The position numbers and the translations under genes were made by a program. The notes beneath the pieces were generated by a model. It made no database searches, was not told the origin of the DNA, and saw only the letters and a list, made by a program, of their open reading frames with translations. Below are positions 17,880 to 26,866 of a DNA stretch of 64,000 nucleotides, in pieces. Each line of letters starts with the position of its first letter. Position 1 is the stretch's first letter. This DNA comes from Chryseobacterium sp. 39-10 (GTDB lineage: Bacteria > Bacteroidota > Bacteroidia > Flavobacteriales > Weeksellaceae). Location of the stretch: contig MKTK01000003.1 in the NCBI GenBank assembly GCA_001898255.1, positions 1 to 64,000 on the forward strand, in the 5' to 3' direction.

Positions 17880-18449
17880 TTACTTTAGATACTTGGTAAT
17901 GGAATCGCTGGTTGGCTTGGTTGTACTGATGAAACTATCGATAAGTGTTCCGTTTTCATCCAACAAAAATTTTGTAAAATTCCATAAGATCGTCGTGTTT
18001 TTTACGCCATTCAAATCTTTTTCTGTAAGGAATTTAAAAATAGGCGCCGTGTCGGCTCCCTTCACCGAAACTTTTGCTGCCATCGGAAAGGTTACTCCAT
18101 AGTTTTTCTGGCAAAAAGCTCCGATTTCCTTATTGGTTCCCGGCTCCTGTCCGCCAAAGTTGTTGGCGGGGAAACCCACCACCACCAGCTTGTCTTTATA
18201 CTGTTCCGACAGCTTTTCCAAATCGGCATATTGCGGCGTGAAACCACATTCCGATGCAGTGTTGACAATGAGGATCTTTTTTCCCTTAAACTGGGCAAAA
18301 TCTATTTCTTTGCCGTCCAAACTTTCAACTTTATAATCGTAGATACTTTTCATCTGGTTATTTTTATCGGTAGAAACTTCCTTTTGCTGTGGCGTGCAGC
18401 TCTTAAGTAATGCTGCCGCAGAAAGCAGAAAAATGAATAATCTTTTCAT
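17880..18449 (-). CDS. Glutathione peroxidase-family lipoprotein
   Basis: A 189-residue peroxidase of the GPx fold. It has an N-terminal lipoprotein signal (LSAAALLKSC) and so is probably membrane-anchored, not cytosolic. The catalytic block is LIVNTASECGFTPQYADLE, with Cys in place of the selenocysteine of animal GPx. The second conserved block VVGFPANNFGGQEPG (Gln) and WNFTKFLLDENG (Trp-Asn) complete the catalytic tetrad. Bacterial Cys-GPx enzymes usually use thioredoxin rather than glutathione to reduce peroxides. It may share a transcript with the upstream gene at 18484-19146 (34-nt gap). Confidence 0.88.
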   Translation of the reverse strand: MKRLFIFLLSAAALLKSCTPQQKEVSTDKNNQMKSIYDYKVESLDGKEIDFAQFKGKKILIVNTASECGFTPQYADLEKLSEQYKDKLVVVGFPANNFGGQEPGTNKEIGAFCQKNYGVTFPMAAKVSVKGADTAPIFKFLTEKDLNGVKNTTILWNFTKFLLDENGTLIDSFISTTKPTSDSITKYLK

Positions 18450-18483
18450 TTGAACTTATTTTTAATGGCGTGAAGATATACAT

Positions 18484-19146
18484 TTAAAATTTGAAAGTAT
18501 TATTCGGAAATACTTTGTTGATTTCAATTTTATTAATGGTAATCACGTAATCCCCATCTTTCTTGGGGCTTGAAGACTCTATTCGGAAAGGCATCAGCAG
18601 ATTTCCTACTTTTTTGTAATCCGAATAAAACAAGGTTTCATCCCGCTTTATTTCGCTCACCAGCATGTAATTTTTTGAATCGAAATAATAAAGCGTTTTG
18701 TTTACATTCTTGGTAAGTTCCACTTTATGACAATAAATATCGCCCACTTTTTCCTTGCCTAAATATTTGGCACTGAAACCTTTATTTTCCCAATCGATAA
18801 AATCACTGTCGAAATTTTCGGGAACATAGCTCGCATACTCCTGGATTTTGTTGGTGGCATAATTCATGGCATATCCTTTCGCGCCGTCGAAACCTTCCAC
18901 TGCAGTCTCCTTTTTATTAATGGTAATTACAGTTTTGGTGAGATTGGGTCTTTGTTGGTAAATCTTTACGGGATACTCATCATTGATTCCCAAAGTCACC
19001 CGACCTTGCAATAAAACAGAATTCAAGAGTTTCCAATTGGTAAGCCCACCTGAAAGTTCTATGTTTTTATCTATAATTTCAGCCGCAGTTTGCGCTGTGA
19101 GAAGATGCGAAAAAAGAAGGATAAGAACGAAGGTTATTTTTTTCAT
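18484..19146 (-). CDS. Outer membrane lipoprotein-sorting-like secreted protein
   Basis: A secreted protein (signal MKKITFVLILLFSHLLTAQ) of about 220 residues built from beta strands: LNSVLLQGRVTLGINDEYPV, LTKTVITINKKETAVEGFDG, then VELTKNVNKTLYYFDSKNYM. The pattern resembles the LolA-like domain found in DUF4292 and sorting-protein families (beta half-barrel). Function is unknown. I choose the ATG at 19144-19146, which directly precedes the signal peptide, over an ATG seven codons upstream. It lies between kdsB (upstream, 54 nt) and glutathione peroxidase. Confidence 0.72.
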   Translation of the reverse strand: MKKITFVLILLFSHLLTAQTAAEIIDKNIELSGGLTNWKLLNSVLLQGRVTLGINDEYPVKIYQQRPNLTKTVITINKKETAVEGFDGAKGYAMNYATNKIQEYASYVPENFDSDFIDWENKGFSAKYLGKEKVGDIYCHKVELTKNVNKTLYYFDSKNYMLVSEIKRDETLFYSDYKKVGNLLMPFRIESSSPKKDGDYVITINKIEINKVFPNNTFKF

Positions 19147-19200
19147 TACATCTTTTTTGGAGTTCAAAGGTAAAATTTTTGAAGTGAAACCGTTATTATT

Positions 19201-19959
19201 TTATGAAGATTTATCATCATTTAACAGTGTTTTTATATCTAAAATCTGACGGGCTTTTTCCAAATCTTCAGGTACGTCAATCCCCACACCGATGAAGTCG
19301 GTTTCGATCATTTTTATTTTCATTCCGTTTTCTAAATAACGAATGCATTCTATCTTTTCAGCTTTTTCTAGAGGCGTCATTTCCATTGTAGCAAATTTCA
19401 TCAATGCTTCTTTTCGAAACGCATAAACGCCGATATGTTTAAAATGGGGTGTGGACACCGACAAATCGCGCGGAAAAGGTATAACAGAACGGCTGAAATA
19501 CATGGCGAACCCTCTCAAATCCGTAATCACTTTCACATTATTAGGATTCTCAATTTCATCTTTCTCGTAGAGTTTAATTTTTAACGACGCCAAAGAAATT
19601 TCTTTATTTTGATCCGCTTTAAATACTTCAACCAACTGTTGTAGCGGTTCTGTTTTCAGGAAAGGTTCATCACCCTGAACATTAATCACTATATCGCATT
19701 CGATATTTCTAACGGCTTCCGCAATCCTGTCACTTCCGGTTTCGTGTTCACCAGTCATCACTGCTTTACCACCGTGTCTTGTAATTTCGTTGAAGATGAC
19801 ATCAGAATCAGTTGCTACAAAAACCTCATCAAAAAGCTTTGTTGCTACAACATTTTTATAGGTGGTGCCAATAACGGTTTCGTTCCCCAGTATTTCCATC
19901 AATTTTCCAGGAAATCGGGAGGCGGCATATCGGGCAGGAATAACGGCGATTATTTTCAT
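19201..19959 (-). CDS. kdsB: 3-deoxy-manno-octulosonate cytidylyltransferase (CMP-Kdo synthetase)
   Basis: Activates Kdo with CTP for LPS inner-core synthesis in the cytosol. The 252-residue protein opens with [17 protein letters not shown] (CTP-binding loop), then [10 protein letters not shown] and [11 protein letters not shown] (metal and nucleotide contacts), [11 protein letters not shown] and the closing [11 protein letters not shown]. Length and motif order match KdsB. It starts 9 nt after the stop of an aminotransferase gene. That spacing suggests a shared mRNA, though the two enzymes have no known pathway link. Confidence 0.95.
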   Translation of the reverse strand: MKIIAVIPARYAASRFPGKLMEILGNETVIGTTYKNVVATKLFDEVFVATDSDVIFNEITRHGGKAVMTGEHETGSDRIAEAVRNIECDIVINVQGDEPFLKTEPLQQLVEVFKADQNKEISLASLKIKLYEKDEIENPNNVKVITDLRGFAMYFSRSVIPFPRDLSVSTPHFKHIGVYAFRKEALMKFATMEMTPLEKAEKIECIRYLENGMKIKMIETDFIGVGIDVPEDLEKARQILDIKTLLNDDKSS

Positions 19960-19968
19960 ACTGCGGAA

Positions 19969-21222
19969 TTATGTCAGTTTTTCCAGAGCAGTTTCTAGTC
20001 TTGGCAACATCGCTTTAATTTCGTCTAATGACAAACCGCCTGCAGAAGCTCTAAACCAAGGCATTTCTCTTGAATTTCCAAACGCCGAAAAAGGAACCAG
20101 TGCCACGCCTGCTTCATTAATCAGATAGAAAACAAGGTCTGTGGAATTTTCTATGGTATGACCATCGGGTTTTATTTTCCCTAGATAATCAAGCTTAATG
20201 GTGAGATATAGTGCGCCCATAGGTTGAATGCTTTCTACTGCAAAACCTTTGGCTTTCATTTGCTGGATGGCATTATGAAGAAATGAAAGACTTTCGGAAA
20301 TTTTACTCTTAAAGCCATCCACAAAATCGTTCACCTCATTGGTTTGTTGCAAAAATACGCCCACGGCTTCCTGTTCAGGTTTTGGCGCCCACGCTCCTAC
20401 GTGCGTAAGCAACGATTTCATTTTGTCGATAATGGTTCTCGGCCCGAAGCTCCATCCTACGCGAACTCCAGTGGCTGCAAAGCTTTTGGAAGTACCATCA
20501 ATAAAAATTGTGTAATCTTTAAGTTCGGGAAAAAGTGAAACAGGATTAAAATGCTCGCTACCAAAAGTAAGCAATGCATAAATCTGGTCGTACATGATGT
20601 AGAGCGGCTTCTCATCCTCTCCCCGCCTTTTGTTTTCTTCCAGCACCAGCTCGCAAATTTCAGTAAGTTGCTCTTTGCTGAACATCGTGCCTGTAGGGTT
20701 CAGCGGCGAACAAATCGCAAGCAAAACAGCATCTTTCAAATGCGGACGCAAATCGTCGGCGGTGGGTAAAAAATTATGCTCAACAGAGGTTTGCACTTCA
20801 ATTTTCTGGGCATTGGTAAGGTAAGCATAATGATTATTGTTCCATGAAGGAATAGGATAAATCACCTTGTCGCCTTCATCGACAATCACCTTGTAAGTGG
20901 CATATATAAGCGGTCTCGATCCGCCGGCTATCAAGATATCATCTGGAGAATAGCCCAGATGATATCGCTTTTTTACATCTTCAGCCACCGCTTTTCTTAA
21001 AGATAGAAGTCCGTTTGCAGGCGGATAATTGGTCAAATTGTTTTGATAGGCCTTTTGAATTTCTTCTTTTAACCGTTGAGGAATCGGGTAAAGGTTGGCG
21101 TTAAGGTCACCGATGGTGAGATTGGCGATATCCGCTCCTTTAGCTTTCAGGTCATTTACTTCGTTACCGATTTTTACAATTTCTGAGCCGACTAAGTTGG
21201 CGGCGAGCTTAGATACTTTCAC
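19969..21222 (-). CDS. Class I/II pyridoxal-phosphate aminotransferase
   Basis: A 417-residue AspC-superfamily aminotransferase. The N-terminal LTIGDLNANLYPIPQRL is typical, CSPLNPTGTMFSKEQL is the PLP-site Asn region, YIMYDQIYA contributes Asp/Tyr, and the Schiff-base Lys lies in FIDGTSKSFAATGVRVGWS. The C-terminal Arg block is PWFRASAGGLSLDEIK. The amino donor cannot be named; aspartate- or aromatic-type specificity is plausible. There is no in-frame ATG before the conserved N-terminus: the start is a GTG at 21220-21222 with a stop three codons upstream. Confidence 0.88.
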   Translation of the reverse strand: MKVSKLAANLVGSEIVKIGNEVNDLKAKGADIANLTIGDLNANLYPIPQRLKEEIQKAYQNNLTNYPPANGLLSLRKAVAEDVKKRYHLGYSPDDILIAGGSRPLIYATYKVIVDEGDKVIYPIPSWNNNHYAYLTNAQKIEVQTSVEHNFLPTADDLRPHLKDAVLLAICSPLNPTGTMFSKEQLTEICELVLEENKRRGEDEKPLYIMYDQIYALLTFGSEHFNPVSLFPELKDYTIFIDGTSKSFAATGVRVGWSFGPRTIIDKMKSLLTHVGAWAPKPEQEAVGVFLQQTNEVNDFVDGFKSKISESLSFLHNAIQQMKAKGFAVESIQPMGALYLTIKLDYLGKIKPDGHTIENSTDLVFYLINEAGVALVPFSAFGNSREMPWFRASAGGLSLDEIKAMLPRLETALEKLT

Positions 21223-21309
21223 TATTTTTTAGTTTGTTGATGATTAAAACCCGGGGCTCATTCTGCAAGCATTGATGATGAATGACCGAATTTCGTCAAA
21301 TTTAAGAAA

Positions 21310-21346
21310 AATAAAAAACTTTGCCTAAGCATAACTTAAGCAAAGT
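21310..21346 (-). terminator. Rho-independent terminator after the phosphohexomutase gene
   Basis: Minus-strand stem ACTTTGC/GCAAAGT extended by CTTA/TAAG across one mismatch, then a run of six T. It is 23 nt past the stop at 21369. Confidence 0.65.
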
Positions 21347-21368
21347 AATGTTTCACTTTCCATCTGTA

Positions 21369-23105
21369 TTACAGATCAAGATCAGTTTTTACCCTATTTA
21401 TTTTTTCGGAAAGTGTAATTATTTTTGCCTCAAAATCGGCTTCTGTCGCAATATGATCTTTCACCGAAACATAGAATTTTATTTTGGGCTCGGTTCCGGA
21501 CGGCCTCACGCAAACTTTGGTCCCATCTTGTGTGTAATAGATCAGTACATTCGATTTCGGAATATCGTTCATTACGGTTTTTTCATCTTTTGAAACCGTA
21601 TAACAGGTTTGCTCTTTGAAGTCTTTGATTTCTTCCACCTTACTTCCGGCAATTTCTTTTGGCGGGGTTTCGCGGAAATTCTTCATCATTTGCTCAATCT
21701 GTTCTGCACCTTCTCGTCCTTTTCTCACCACATTAATTAGCCCTTCATAATACATGCCTAAATCTTCATAGATGCTGATCAGGTATTTGAATATCGAGTT
21801 GCCGTTTGCTTTGCACCAAGCCGCAATTTCGCAAGCCAAAAGAATGGAACCACAAGAATCTTTATCTCGTACAAAATCGCCGGTCATGAAGCCGAAACTT
21901 TCTTCACCACCACAAATGAATTTTTCTTTTCCTTCTTCATCGCGAATCATTTTACCGATCCATTTAAAGCCCGTTAAACCCACTTTGCAATCTACACCAA
22001 ACTTCTTGGCAATATCAAAGAAAATATCTGAGGTAACAATCGTTGAACCAATAAACTCTTTACCTGTAATTTTCCCTGCTTTTTTCCATTGGTCCAAAAT
22101 ATAGTAAGTGAGGATCGTGTTGGTTTGGTTACCGTTGAGCAATTGCATTTCTCCTTCAAGGTTTCTGACAGCTATTCCCAGTCGGTCACCATCAGGATCG
22201 GTACCAATCACGATATCTCCATTGGTAATCCTTGCCAAATCCAAAGCCATTGAAAGTGCAGCTGGTTCTTCGGGATTAGGCGACTCCACCGTTGGGAAAT
22301 TTCCACTTGGAATCATCTGCTCTTTAACCAGATCAATTTTCTTAAACCCCGCTTTTTCCAGTGCTTTTGGCACTGTGGTGTAGGTTGTTCCGTGGATGGA
22401 AGTAAACACGATATTCAAATTGTCGTATCCTTTCTTATCTTTCTGATAGAGGGAGTTTTCGATGCAGGCATCAATATACACGTCGTCTTGTTCTTCACCA
22501 ACCCATTCAATTAAATCATCATTCCCATTGAATTTAATTTCGCTGAATTTTGTTGCATACACCTCCTTGATAATGTTTTCGTCATTGGGTGGCACCACTT
22601 GTGCACCGTCATTCCAATACACTTTGTAACCATTGTATTCTGGCGGATTATGTGATGCGGTAAGTACAATTCCGGCGTTGCACTTTTTATTGCGCACTGT
22701 AAATGAAAGTTCTGGTGTTGGACGGTGATTTTTGAAAAGCAAAACATGGATTCCATTGGCGGTAAGAACATCTGCAACGAGTTTCCCGAACTCTCTGGAG
22801 TTATTTCGAACATCATAAGCAATCGCCACTTTGATGGTTTCTCCCGGAAACTGCTGATGGAGATAATTGGCCAAACCTTGTGTGGCCTGCCCAAGTGTAT
22901 ATTTGTTCAAACGGTTGGTTCCAACCCCCATAATTCCTCGCATTCCCCCAGTGCCGAATTCCAGTGCACGATAAAAAGAATCGTCTAGATCTGGAGAATT
23001 GGAATCGATTAAGGTTTGCACAGTCTTTCTCGTTTCTTCATCAAATGGTTCGGTTAGCCAAAGTTTGGCCTTGTCTAACGGTGTTAAGTTTTCTGTAATT
23101 TCCAT
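21369..23105 (-). CDS. Phospho-sugar mutase (phosphoglucomutase/phosphomannomutase, alpha-D-phosphohexomutase)
   Basis: A 578-residue four-domain phosphohexomutase. The catalytic Ser is in VLTASHNPPEYNGYKVYW, the metal-binding loop is GTDPDGDRLG, the sugar loop is GGEESFGFM and the phosphate-binding C-terminal loop is RPSGTEPKIKFY. It interconverts glucose-1-phosphate and glucose-6-phosphate (or the mannose forms), feeding glycogen, peptidoglycan and LPS sugars. The length fits the PgcA/PGM2-type class rather than the 450-residue ManB/GlmM class. It has its own terminator and is probably monocistronic. Confidence 0.93.
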   Translation of the reverse strand: MEITENLTPLDKAKLWLTEPFDEETRKTVQTLIDSNSPDLDDSFYRALEFGTGGMRGIMGVGTNRLNKYTLGQATQGLANYLHQQFPGETIKVAIAYDVRNNSREFGKLVADVLTANGIHVLLFKNHRPTPELSFTVRNKKCNAGIVLTASHNPPEYNGYKVYWNDGAQVVPPNDENIIKEVYATKFSEIKFNGNDDLIEWVGEEQDDVYIDACIENSLYQKDKKGYDNLNIVFTSIHGTTYTTVPKALEKAGFKKIDLVKEQMIPSGNFPTVESPNPEEPAALSMALDLARITNGDIVIGTDPDGDRLGIAVRNLEGEMQLLNGNQTNTILTYYILDQWKKAGKITGKEFIGSTIVTSDIFFDIAKKFGVDCKVGLTGFKWIGKMIRDEEGKEKFICGGEESFGFMTGDFVRDKDSCGSILLACEIAAWCKANGNSIFKYLISIYEDLGMYYEGLINVVRKGREGAEQIEQMMKNFRETPPKEIAGSKVEEIKDFKEQTCYTVSKDEKTVMNDIPKSNVLIYYTQDGTKVCVRPSGTEPKIKFYVSVKDHIATEADFEAKIITLSEKINRVKTDLDL

Positions 23106-23153
23106 TATTATACTATTTTTCTTTCCTTACTTTTTTCCTCCACTGAGGCAAAA

Positions 23154-23855
23154 TTATTCCAGCGCTTTGTTCTGAACATTGGTTGTTTTTCCAATTTTGA
23201 TAGCACGAATAGGATCACCGTGATACAGTAATTTCCCTGTATCTTCAATTTTTCCTTTCAGTGAATCTTGAACTGAAATTTCTGCAAAAACACCGTTCTT
23301 AAGTTCTAACTGAACATGATCAATCTTCCAATAAGGCGCCACGATATTTGCGGTATCTTTTAATTTAATTACTGCATTCTTGCTAAAACCTCTAAAATTA
23401 GCCAAGCTCAGCTGCGCCATTTCAATTTCTGCACTTCGGCTGCGAATTGCACCTATAAATTTACCATTATTTTTCAGATTAAGCCGAAAATTATCGGTAT
23501 TAATTTCACTGGAAACATTAAACTCGACCGAATCAGCAATAGAAATCTTTGTGGGCTGATATCTTGAATAGATCGTTATATTGTAAAAATCGACCCCTTT
23601 TGTTTCGCGATTCTCTTCAATGGTCAGGGTTTTATCTTTTACTTTGATGCGCAGATTTTCAGCAACATTAGGATAAGTTTCAACATTCACAAAACTTTTG
23701 GTTCCAGCTGCAAAGAACACTCGAAACTTTCCTTTTAAAGCGATCGCCGTGAAATCTTCCAGGGGTGTATCTTGGCTTACTATTTTACCTTCTGGCCTCA
23801 CTTTTCCGCACGCAACAAAGGAAAGAACGATAATAATATAAAGAATATTTTTCAT
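23154..23855 (-). CDS. DUF2807 (GIN-domain) lipoprotein, unknown function
   Basis: A lipoprotein-type start (IIVLSFVACGKVRPEG, lipobox Cys at about 16) precedes a right-handed beta helix of short repeats: EDFTAIALKGKFRVFFAAGT, then VNVETYPNVAENLRIKVKD and LTIEENRE. The pattern is the DUF2807/GIN (putative auto-transporter adhesin head) domain, common in Bacteroidota and of unknown role. The 233-residue length is usual. It has no operon partner apparent: a 48-nt gap to the mutase gene and a 294-nt spacer upstream. Confidence 0.82.
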   Translation of the reverse strand: MKNILYIIIVLSFVACGKVRPEGKIVSQDTPLEDFTAIALKGKFRVFFAAGTKSFVNVETYPNVAENLRIKVKDKTLTIEENRETKGVDFYNITIYSRYQPTKISIADSVEFNVSSEINTDNFRLNLKNNGKFIGAIRSRSAEIEMAQLSLANFRGFSKNAVIKLKDTANIVAPYWKIDHVQLELKNGVFAEISVQDSLKGKIEDTGKLLYHGDPIRAIKIGKTTNVQNKALE

Positions 23856-24019
23856 GAAAATTGAACTTCTGTTGTAAACTAAATCAAGTTGTTGGGGAAC
23901 ATAAGAATGGAATTTCTGATCTGAACTTAACCTTGATAACTTTTCGCAGATCGCCTGTACAAATATGAAATGATTATATGATCCTTGTGATTCTCGGCTG
24001 TTTTCAGTAGCGTATCAGT

Positions 24020-24130
24020 TTAAAGATGTTCATCTTTGGCGTCGACAATCTGAATAGATGAGTCTTCTTCAACCGCCTGATATAATGAATCCGTGGAGCG
24101 ATACTCAGTTTTTATTTTTATATTTTCAAT
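24020..24130 (-). pseudogene. Short coding-like remnant without a start codon
   Basis: After the GT2 gene the minus strand is open for 36 codons and ends in TAA at 24020-24022. The predicted peptide has balanced, protein-like composition (KTEYRSTDSLYQAVEEDSSI, then IVDAKDEHL) and alternating strand-like residues. It has no ATG, GTG or TTG near its beginning; a TAG lies just upstream (24131-24133). It may be the 3-prime end of a degraded gene, or chance. I do not recognise it. Confidence 0.25.
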
Positions 24131-24149
24131 CTAAAAAACTTCATTTTTT

Positions 24150-25109
24150 TCAGATCACTTGTTCAATATGATAATTCTCGTGGCGCCTGTTGGAACGAAT
24201 AATCATCTCACCCAAAAAACCGGCAATAAAAAGCAACGTTCCCAAAATCATCATTGTTAAGGCGATGAAAAACCACGGGTTATTGGTAATTAAATGTCCA
24301 TAAATTCCATGGGAAACATCGATCAATTTGGAGATTCCTAACCAAAGCGCCGACAAAAAACCTATGATAAACATCAAGGTGCCCACTGCACCGAAAAAAT
24401 GCATCGGTCTTGCGCCGAAACGGCTTACAAACCACAGCGTTATTAAATCAAGAAAACCACGTACAAAACGTTCTGTACCAAATTTCGAACTTCCATAAGG
24501 TCGCGCCTGGTGCTGCACGGGTTTCTCTGTAATTCTTCGAAAACCAGCATTGGCAGCAAGAACAGGAATATATCGGTGCATATCACCATATACATCAATT
24601 GATTTTACCACCTGTTTCTTGTAAGCTTTTAACCCACAGTTAAAATCGTGCAGCGAAACGCCGGAAACCTTTCTTGCAGCCGAATTAAACAGTTTAGAAG
24701 GCAAATTTTTGGTCATCACATTATCAAAACGTTTTTTCTTCCAACCCGAAACAATGTCGTAATTTTCATTTTTTACCATGGCATACAACTCCGGAATTTC
24801 TTCGGGAAAATCTTGCAAATCGGCATCCATCGTGATCACCACGTCACCATTTGCTTTCTCGAATGCCGCATGCAGCGCCTGCGATTTTCCATAATTGCGG
24901 GAGAACTTAATTCCGTGAACCTGCGGATGCTGGGCTTTCATATTTTCAATAATAATCCAAGAAAGATCGGTACTGCCATCATCTACAAACCAAACTTCAT
25001 AAGAAAGTTGGTGGCTGTTACAAACATGATCTATTCTCGCGAAAAGCTCTTCAAGCGATTCTTCCTCGTTCAGTAACGGAATGATGATGGAAAGGTTTAA
25101 GTGATTCAA
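24150..25109 (-). CDS. Family 2 glycosyltransferase, dolichol-phosphate-mannose-synthase/GtrB-like
   Basis: A 319-residue GT-A enzyme: LSIIIPLLNEEESLEELF at the N-terminus, the DDGSTDLS nucleotide motif, VVITMDADLQDFPEEIPEL with the DxD metal site, then a C-terminal pair of helices (FFGAVGTLMFIIGFLSALW, FFIALTMMILGTLLFIAGF). This is the layout of enzymes that move a sugar from a nucleotide donor to polyprenyl phosphate (ArnC, GtrB, YkcC type). The acceptor is inferred. The conserved N-terminus leaves no room for an ATG: the start is a TTG at 25107-25109, right after a stop. Confidence 0.88.
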   Translation of the reverse strand: MNHLNLSIIIPLLNEEESLEELFARIDHVCNSHQLSYEVWFVDDGSTDLSWIIIENMKAQHPQVHGIKFSRNYGKSQALHAAFEKANGDVVITMDADLQDFPEEIPELYAMVKNENYDIVSGWKKKRFDNVMTKNLPSKLFNSAARKVSGVSLHDFNCGLKAYKKQVVKSIDVYGDMHRYIPVLAANAGFRRITEKPVQHQARPYGSSKFGTERFVRGFLDLITLWFVSRFGARPMHFFGAVGTLMFIIGFLSALWLGISKLIDVSHGIYGHLITNNPWFFIALTMMILGTLLFIAGFLGEMIIRSNRRHENYHIEQVI

Positions 25110-25153
25110 TTAGATGATATTTAAATTAAGCTTCAAATTTACGAAATAACCCA

Positions 25154-25732
25154 TTAAAGTTCCCGTCTGGATCGGAAAAAACTCGCAAAAAAAATGGAAA
25201 GAATAACATAGAAAACAAGGATTGCAGCAAAATAATAAACGAACTGCCGAAGCGTAAACATGTCTTTACCCTTAATCATTTCTGGCGAAAAACTTTGTAA
25301 ACGGTGATGATAATCTGTGTCGAGCTTCACTTTTTCTTCTTCTGTGGTTACATGAAGTTTTGCCTTTTCATATTCGTTATTGAGTTCGGTTTTTTGTCTT
25401 TCGATGTACTGATAATTGAGTAAATCCTTTGCATCTTTATCCGCAACATTCAGAAAAAAGTAGATCGCGAAAACCGAGAGCAAGCCACCAATAAACATGG
25501 GTTGGAACGCTCTTTTAAAACCATGCCTAAAACCCATCGCAATGCCTGCTTTCCGCACGGAATTCACAGAAACATAGCCCCCCACAACGTAAACGGCAGG
25601 AAGCACAAAGGCATTCAGCAGGAGTGTATTCTGAAAATAATCTACATTCATTCCGAAAAAATAAAGTGCGAAGAAAACTAGCATTGTGGCCGCAAATAAC
25701 CATAAACCAATTACATATACATTTTTTACCAT
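25154..25732 (-). CDS. DUF4199 membrane protein
   Basis: A 192-residue protein with four predicted membrane helices: IGLWLFAATMLVFFALYFF, NAFVLPAVYVVGGYVSVNS, MFIGGLLSVFAIYFFLNV and FVYYFAAILVFYVILSIFF. A charged loop rich in Lys/Glu lies between helices three and four (about residues 105-155). This matches DUF4199, widespread in Bacteroidota and of unknown function. It lies 44 nt upstream of the GT2 gene, in an order often found with lipid-linked glycosyltransferases, so a joint transcript is likely. Confidence 0.8.
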   Translation of the reverse strand: MVKNVYVIGLWLFAATMLVFFALYFFGMNVDYFQNTLLLNAFVLPAVYVVGGYVSVNSVRKAGIAMGFRHGFKRAFQPMFIGGLLSVFAIYFFLNVADKDAKDLLNYQYIERQKTELNNEYEKAKLHVTTEEEKVKLDTDYHHRLQSFSPEMIKGKDMFTLRQFVYYFAAILVFYVILSIFFASFFRSRREL

Positions 25733-25772
25733 GGATGATTTTTAAAAATTTAAATATTTTGTTTTTCTGAAT

Positions 25773-25802
25773 TTTGAAATTTAATTTAAAGCCGTATCTT
25801 TG
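25773..25802 (+). promoter_or_regulatory. Bacteroidota promoter of the SRP RNA
   Basis: TTTG at 25773-25776, an 18-nt spacer, and TATCTTTG at 25795-25802. The RNA begins four bases later, at 25807. This is the best-supported promoter in the window together with that of tRNA-Arg. Confidence 0.78.
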
Positions 25803-25806
25803 CACC

Positions 25807-25899
25807 GGCAAGTCCTACACAACCAGCTCCTGAGAATCCTCCAGGGTGGGAACGCAGCAAAGGTAATTGGTTGTAGCGGTGTGATGTAGATCGCTTGCC
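25807..25899 (+). ncRNA. ffs: Signal recognition particle RNA (bacterial small type, 4.5S)
   Basis: A 93-nt RNA that folds end to end: GGCAAG at the 5-prime end pairs with CTTGCC at the 3-prime end, and ACAACC pairs with GGTTGT. The apical half carries the conserved Ffh-binding region TCCAGGGTGGGAACGCAGCA, with the GGAA tetraloop and the symmetric and asymmetric internal loops of helix 8. It binds Ffh (SRP54) to target membrane proteins to the translocon. The closing stem is followed by a T6 run, which can act as its own terminator. Confidence 0.93.
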
Positions 25900-25918
25900 A
25901 TTTTTTATTTCTAAATGG

Positions 25919-25955
25919 AGAGATGAGGAACAAAACCTGATCTCTTTATTTTTTT
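25919..25955 (+). terminator. Terminator hairpin downstream of the SRP RNA
   Basis: AGAGAT pairs with ATCTCT, and AGG with CCT inside one mismatch, followed by a T-rich tail. It lies between the SRP RNA and the convergent UPF0173 gene and may serve both. Confidence 0.5.
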
Positions 25956-26634
25956 ACAGTTCAAATTCCTGACCCAGTTCTGGTAAGGTAAAATCAATGT
26001 TTCTTTCCTCAAACAGTGCTTCTGCGTTTTCATGGTTAATCTTGATGGGCGGAAAAGTATCAAAATGGCAACCGATGACCCGCTTTGTTTTCAGGAGTTC
26101 GGAGGCAGCAAAACTCGCTTTCCGTGCACACATGGTGTAATGCGAACCCACCGGAAGAATGGCTGCGGTAATGTCGCCAAAAAGCTGCGGAAAGTAAGCC
26201 ATATCAGCCATTACACCCGTATCGCCCGCCATGTAAATATTCTTATCCTGAAACCTGAAAATATACCCAGCTGCCAACCCACCATACGTCCCATCGGGGA
26301 ATGAACTGGTATGTGATGCGGGAACCATCGAAATTTTCATATCATCAAACTTGGCTGAACCACCAAAGTTGATATCAATTGAATGAGGATGACCGAAGTA
26401 ACCACATATCTCGGGCTGACCAATTACTTTTGCATCAGGATGATGTTCTAAAACTTCTTTTACATCGGCAATATGATCGCCATGCGCATGGGTAATCAAT
26501 ACGTAGTCAATTTTTTGAGCATCAATATCGAAACCTGATTTTTCTTTCTGGTAATTATAAAAAGGATCGCTCAATATATTTTTATCATGATAGGTGAACA
26601 AAAAACAGTTCTGCCCGAGGAATTTTACTTTCAT
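25954..26634 (-). CDS. UPF0173-type metal-dependent hydrolase (metallo-beta-lactamase fold)
   Basis: A 226-residue MBL-fold protein. The metal-binding motif is LITHAHGDHIADV (HxHxDH), with further ligands in VPASHTSS, MAGDTGVM and CHFDTFPP. Relatives in the UPF0173/UlaG-like group have been tied to phosphodiesterase or lactonase chemistry, but this family is not settled, so no substrate is claimed. It has no signal peptide. Its stop overlaps the tail of the SRP-side hairpin. A 232-nt spacer with no recognisable feature separates it from menA. Confidence 0.85.
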   Translation of the reverse strand: MKVKFLGQNCFLFTYHDKNILSDPFYNYQKEKSGFDIDAQKIDYVLITHAHGDHIADVKEVLEHHPDAKVIGQPEICGYFGHPHSIDINFGGSAKFDDMKISMVPASHTSSFPDGTYGGLAAGYIFRFQDKNIYMAGDTGVMADMAYFPQLFGDITAAILPVGSHYTMCARKASFAASELLKTKRVIGCHFDTFPPIKINHENAEALFEERNIDFTLPELGQEFEL

Positions 26635-26866
26635 TTTTTATGATTTATTTATTTTCAATAGTATCTACCGATCATTGCTTGCGACCCAACTGAATCCTCA
26701 GAACAAAGAAGAGTCATTTATTTGTTTAATACAATGAATCCTGCTTTTCAAGATCATTAACAATTTATGCATGCCTACTATTAACAGAACTAATTAGCGG
26801 TATGAGGATTTTATCTACTTCTAATAAACAGTAAACAACCTGCAATTGCACGCCTCTGCTCTATTT

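Noticed and set aside
26635-26866. Gap upstream of the UPF0173 gene
   Set aside because: No good frame, hairpin or promoter was found.
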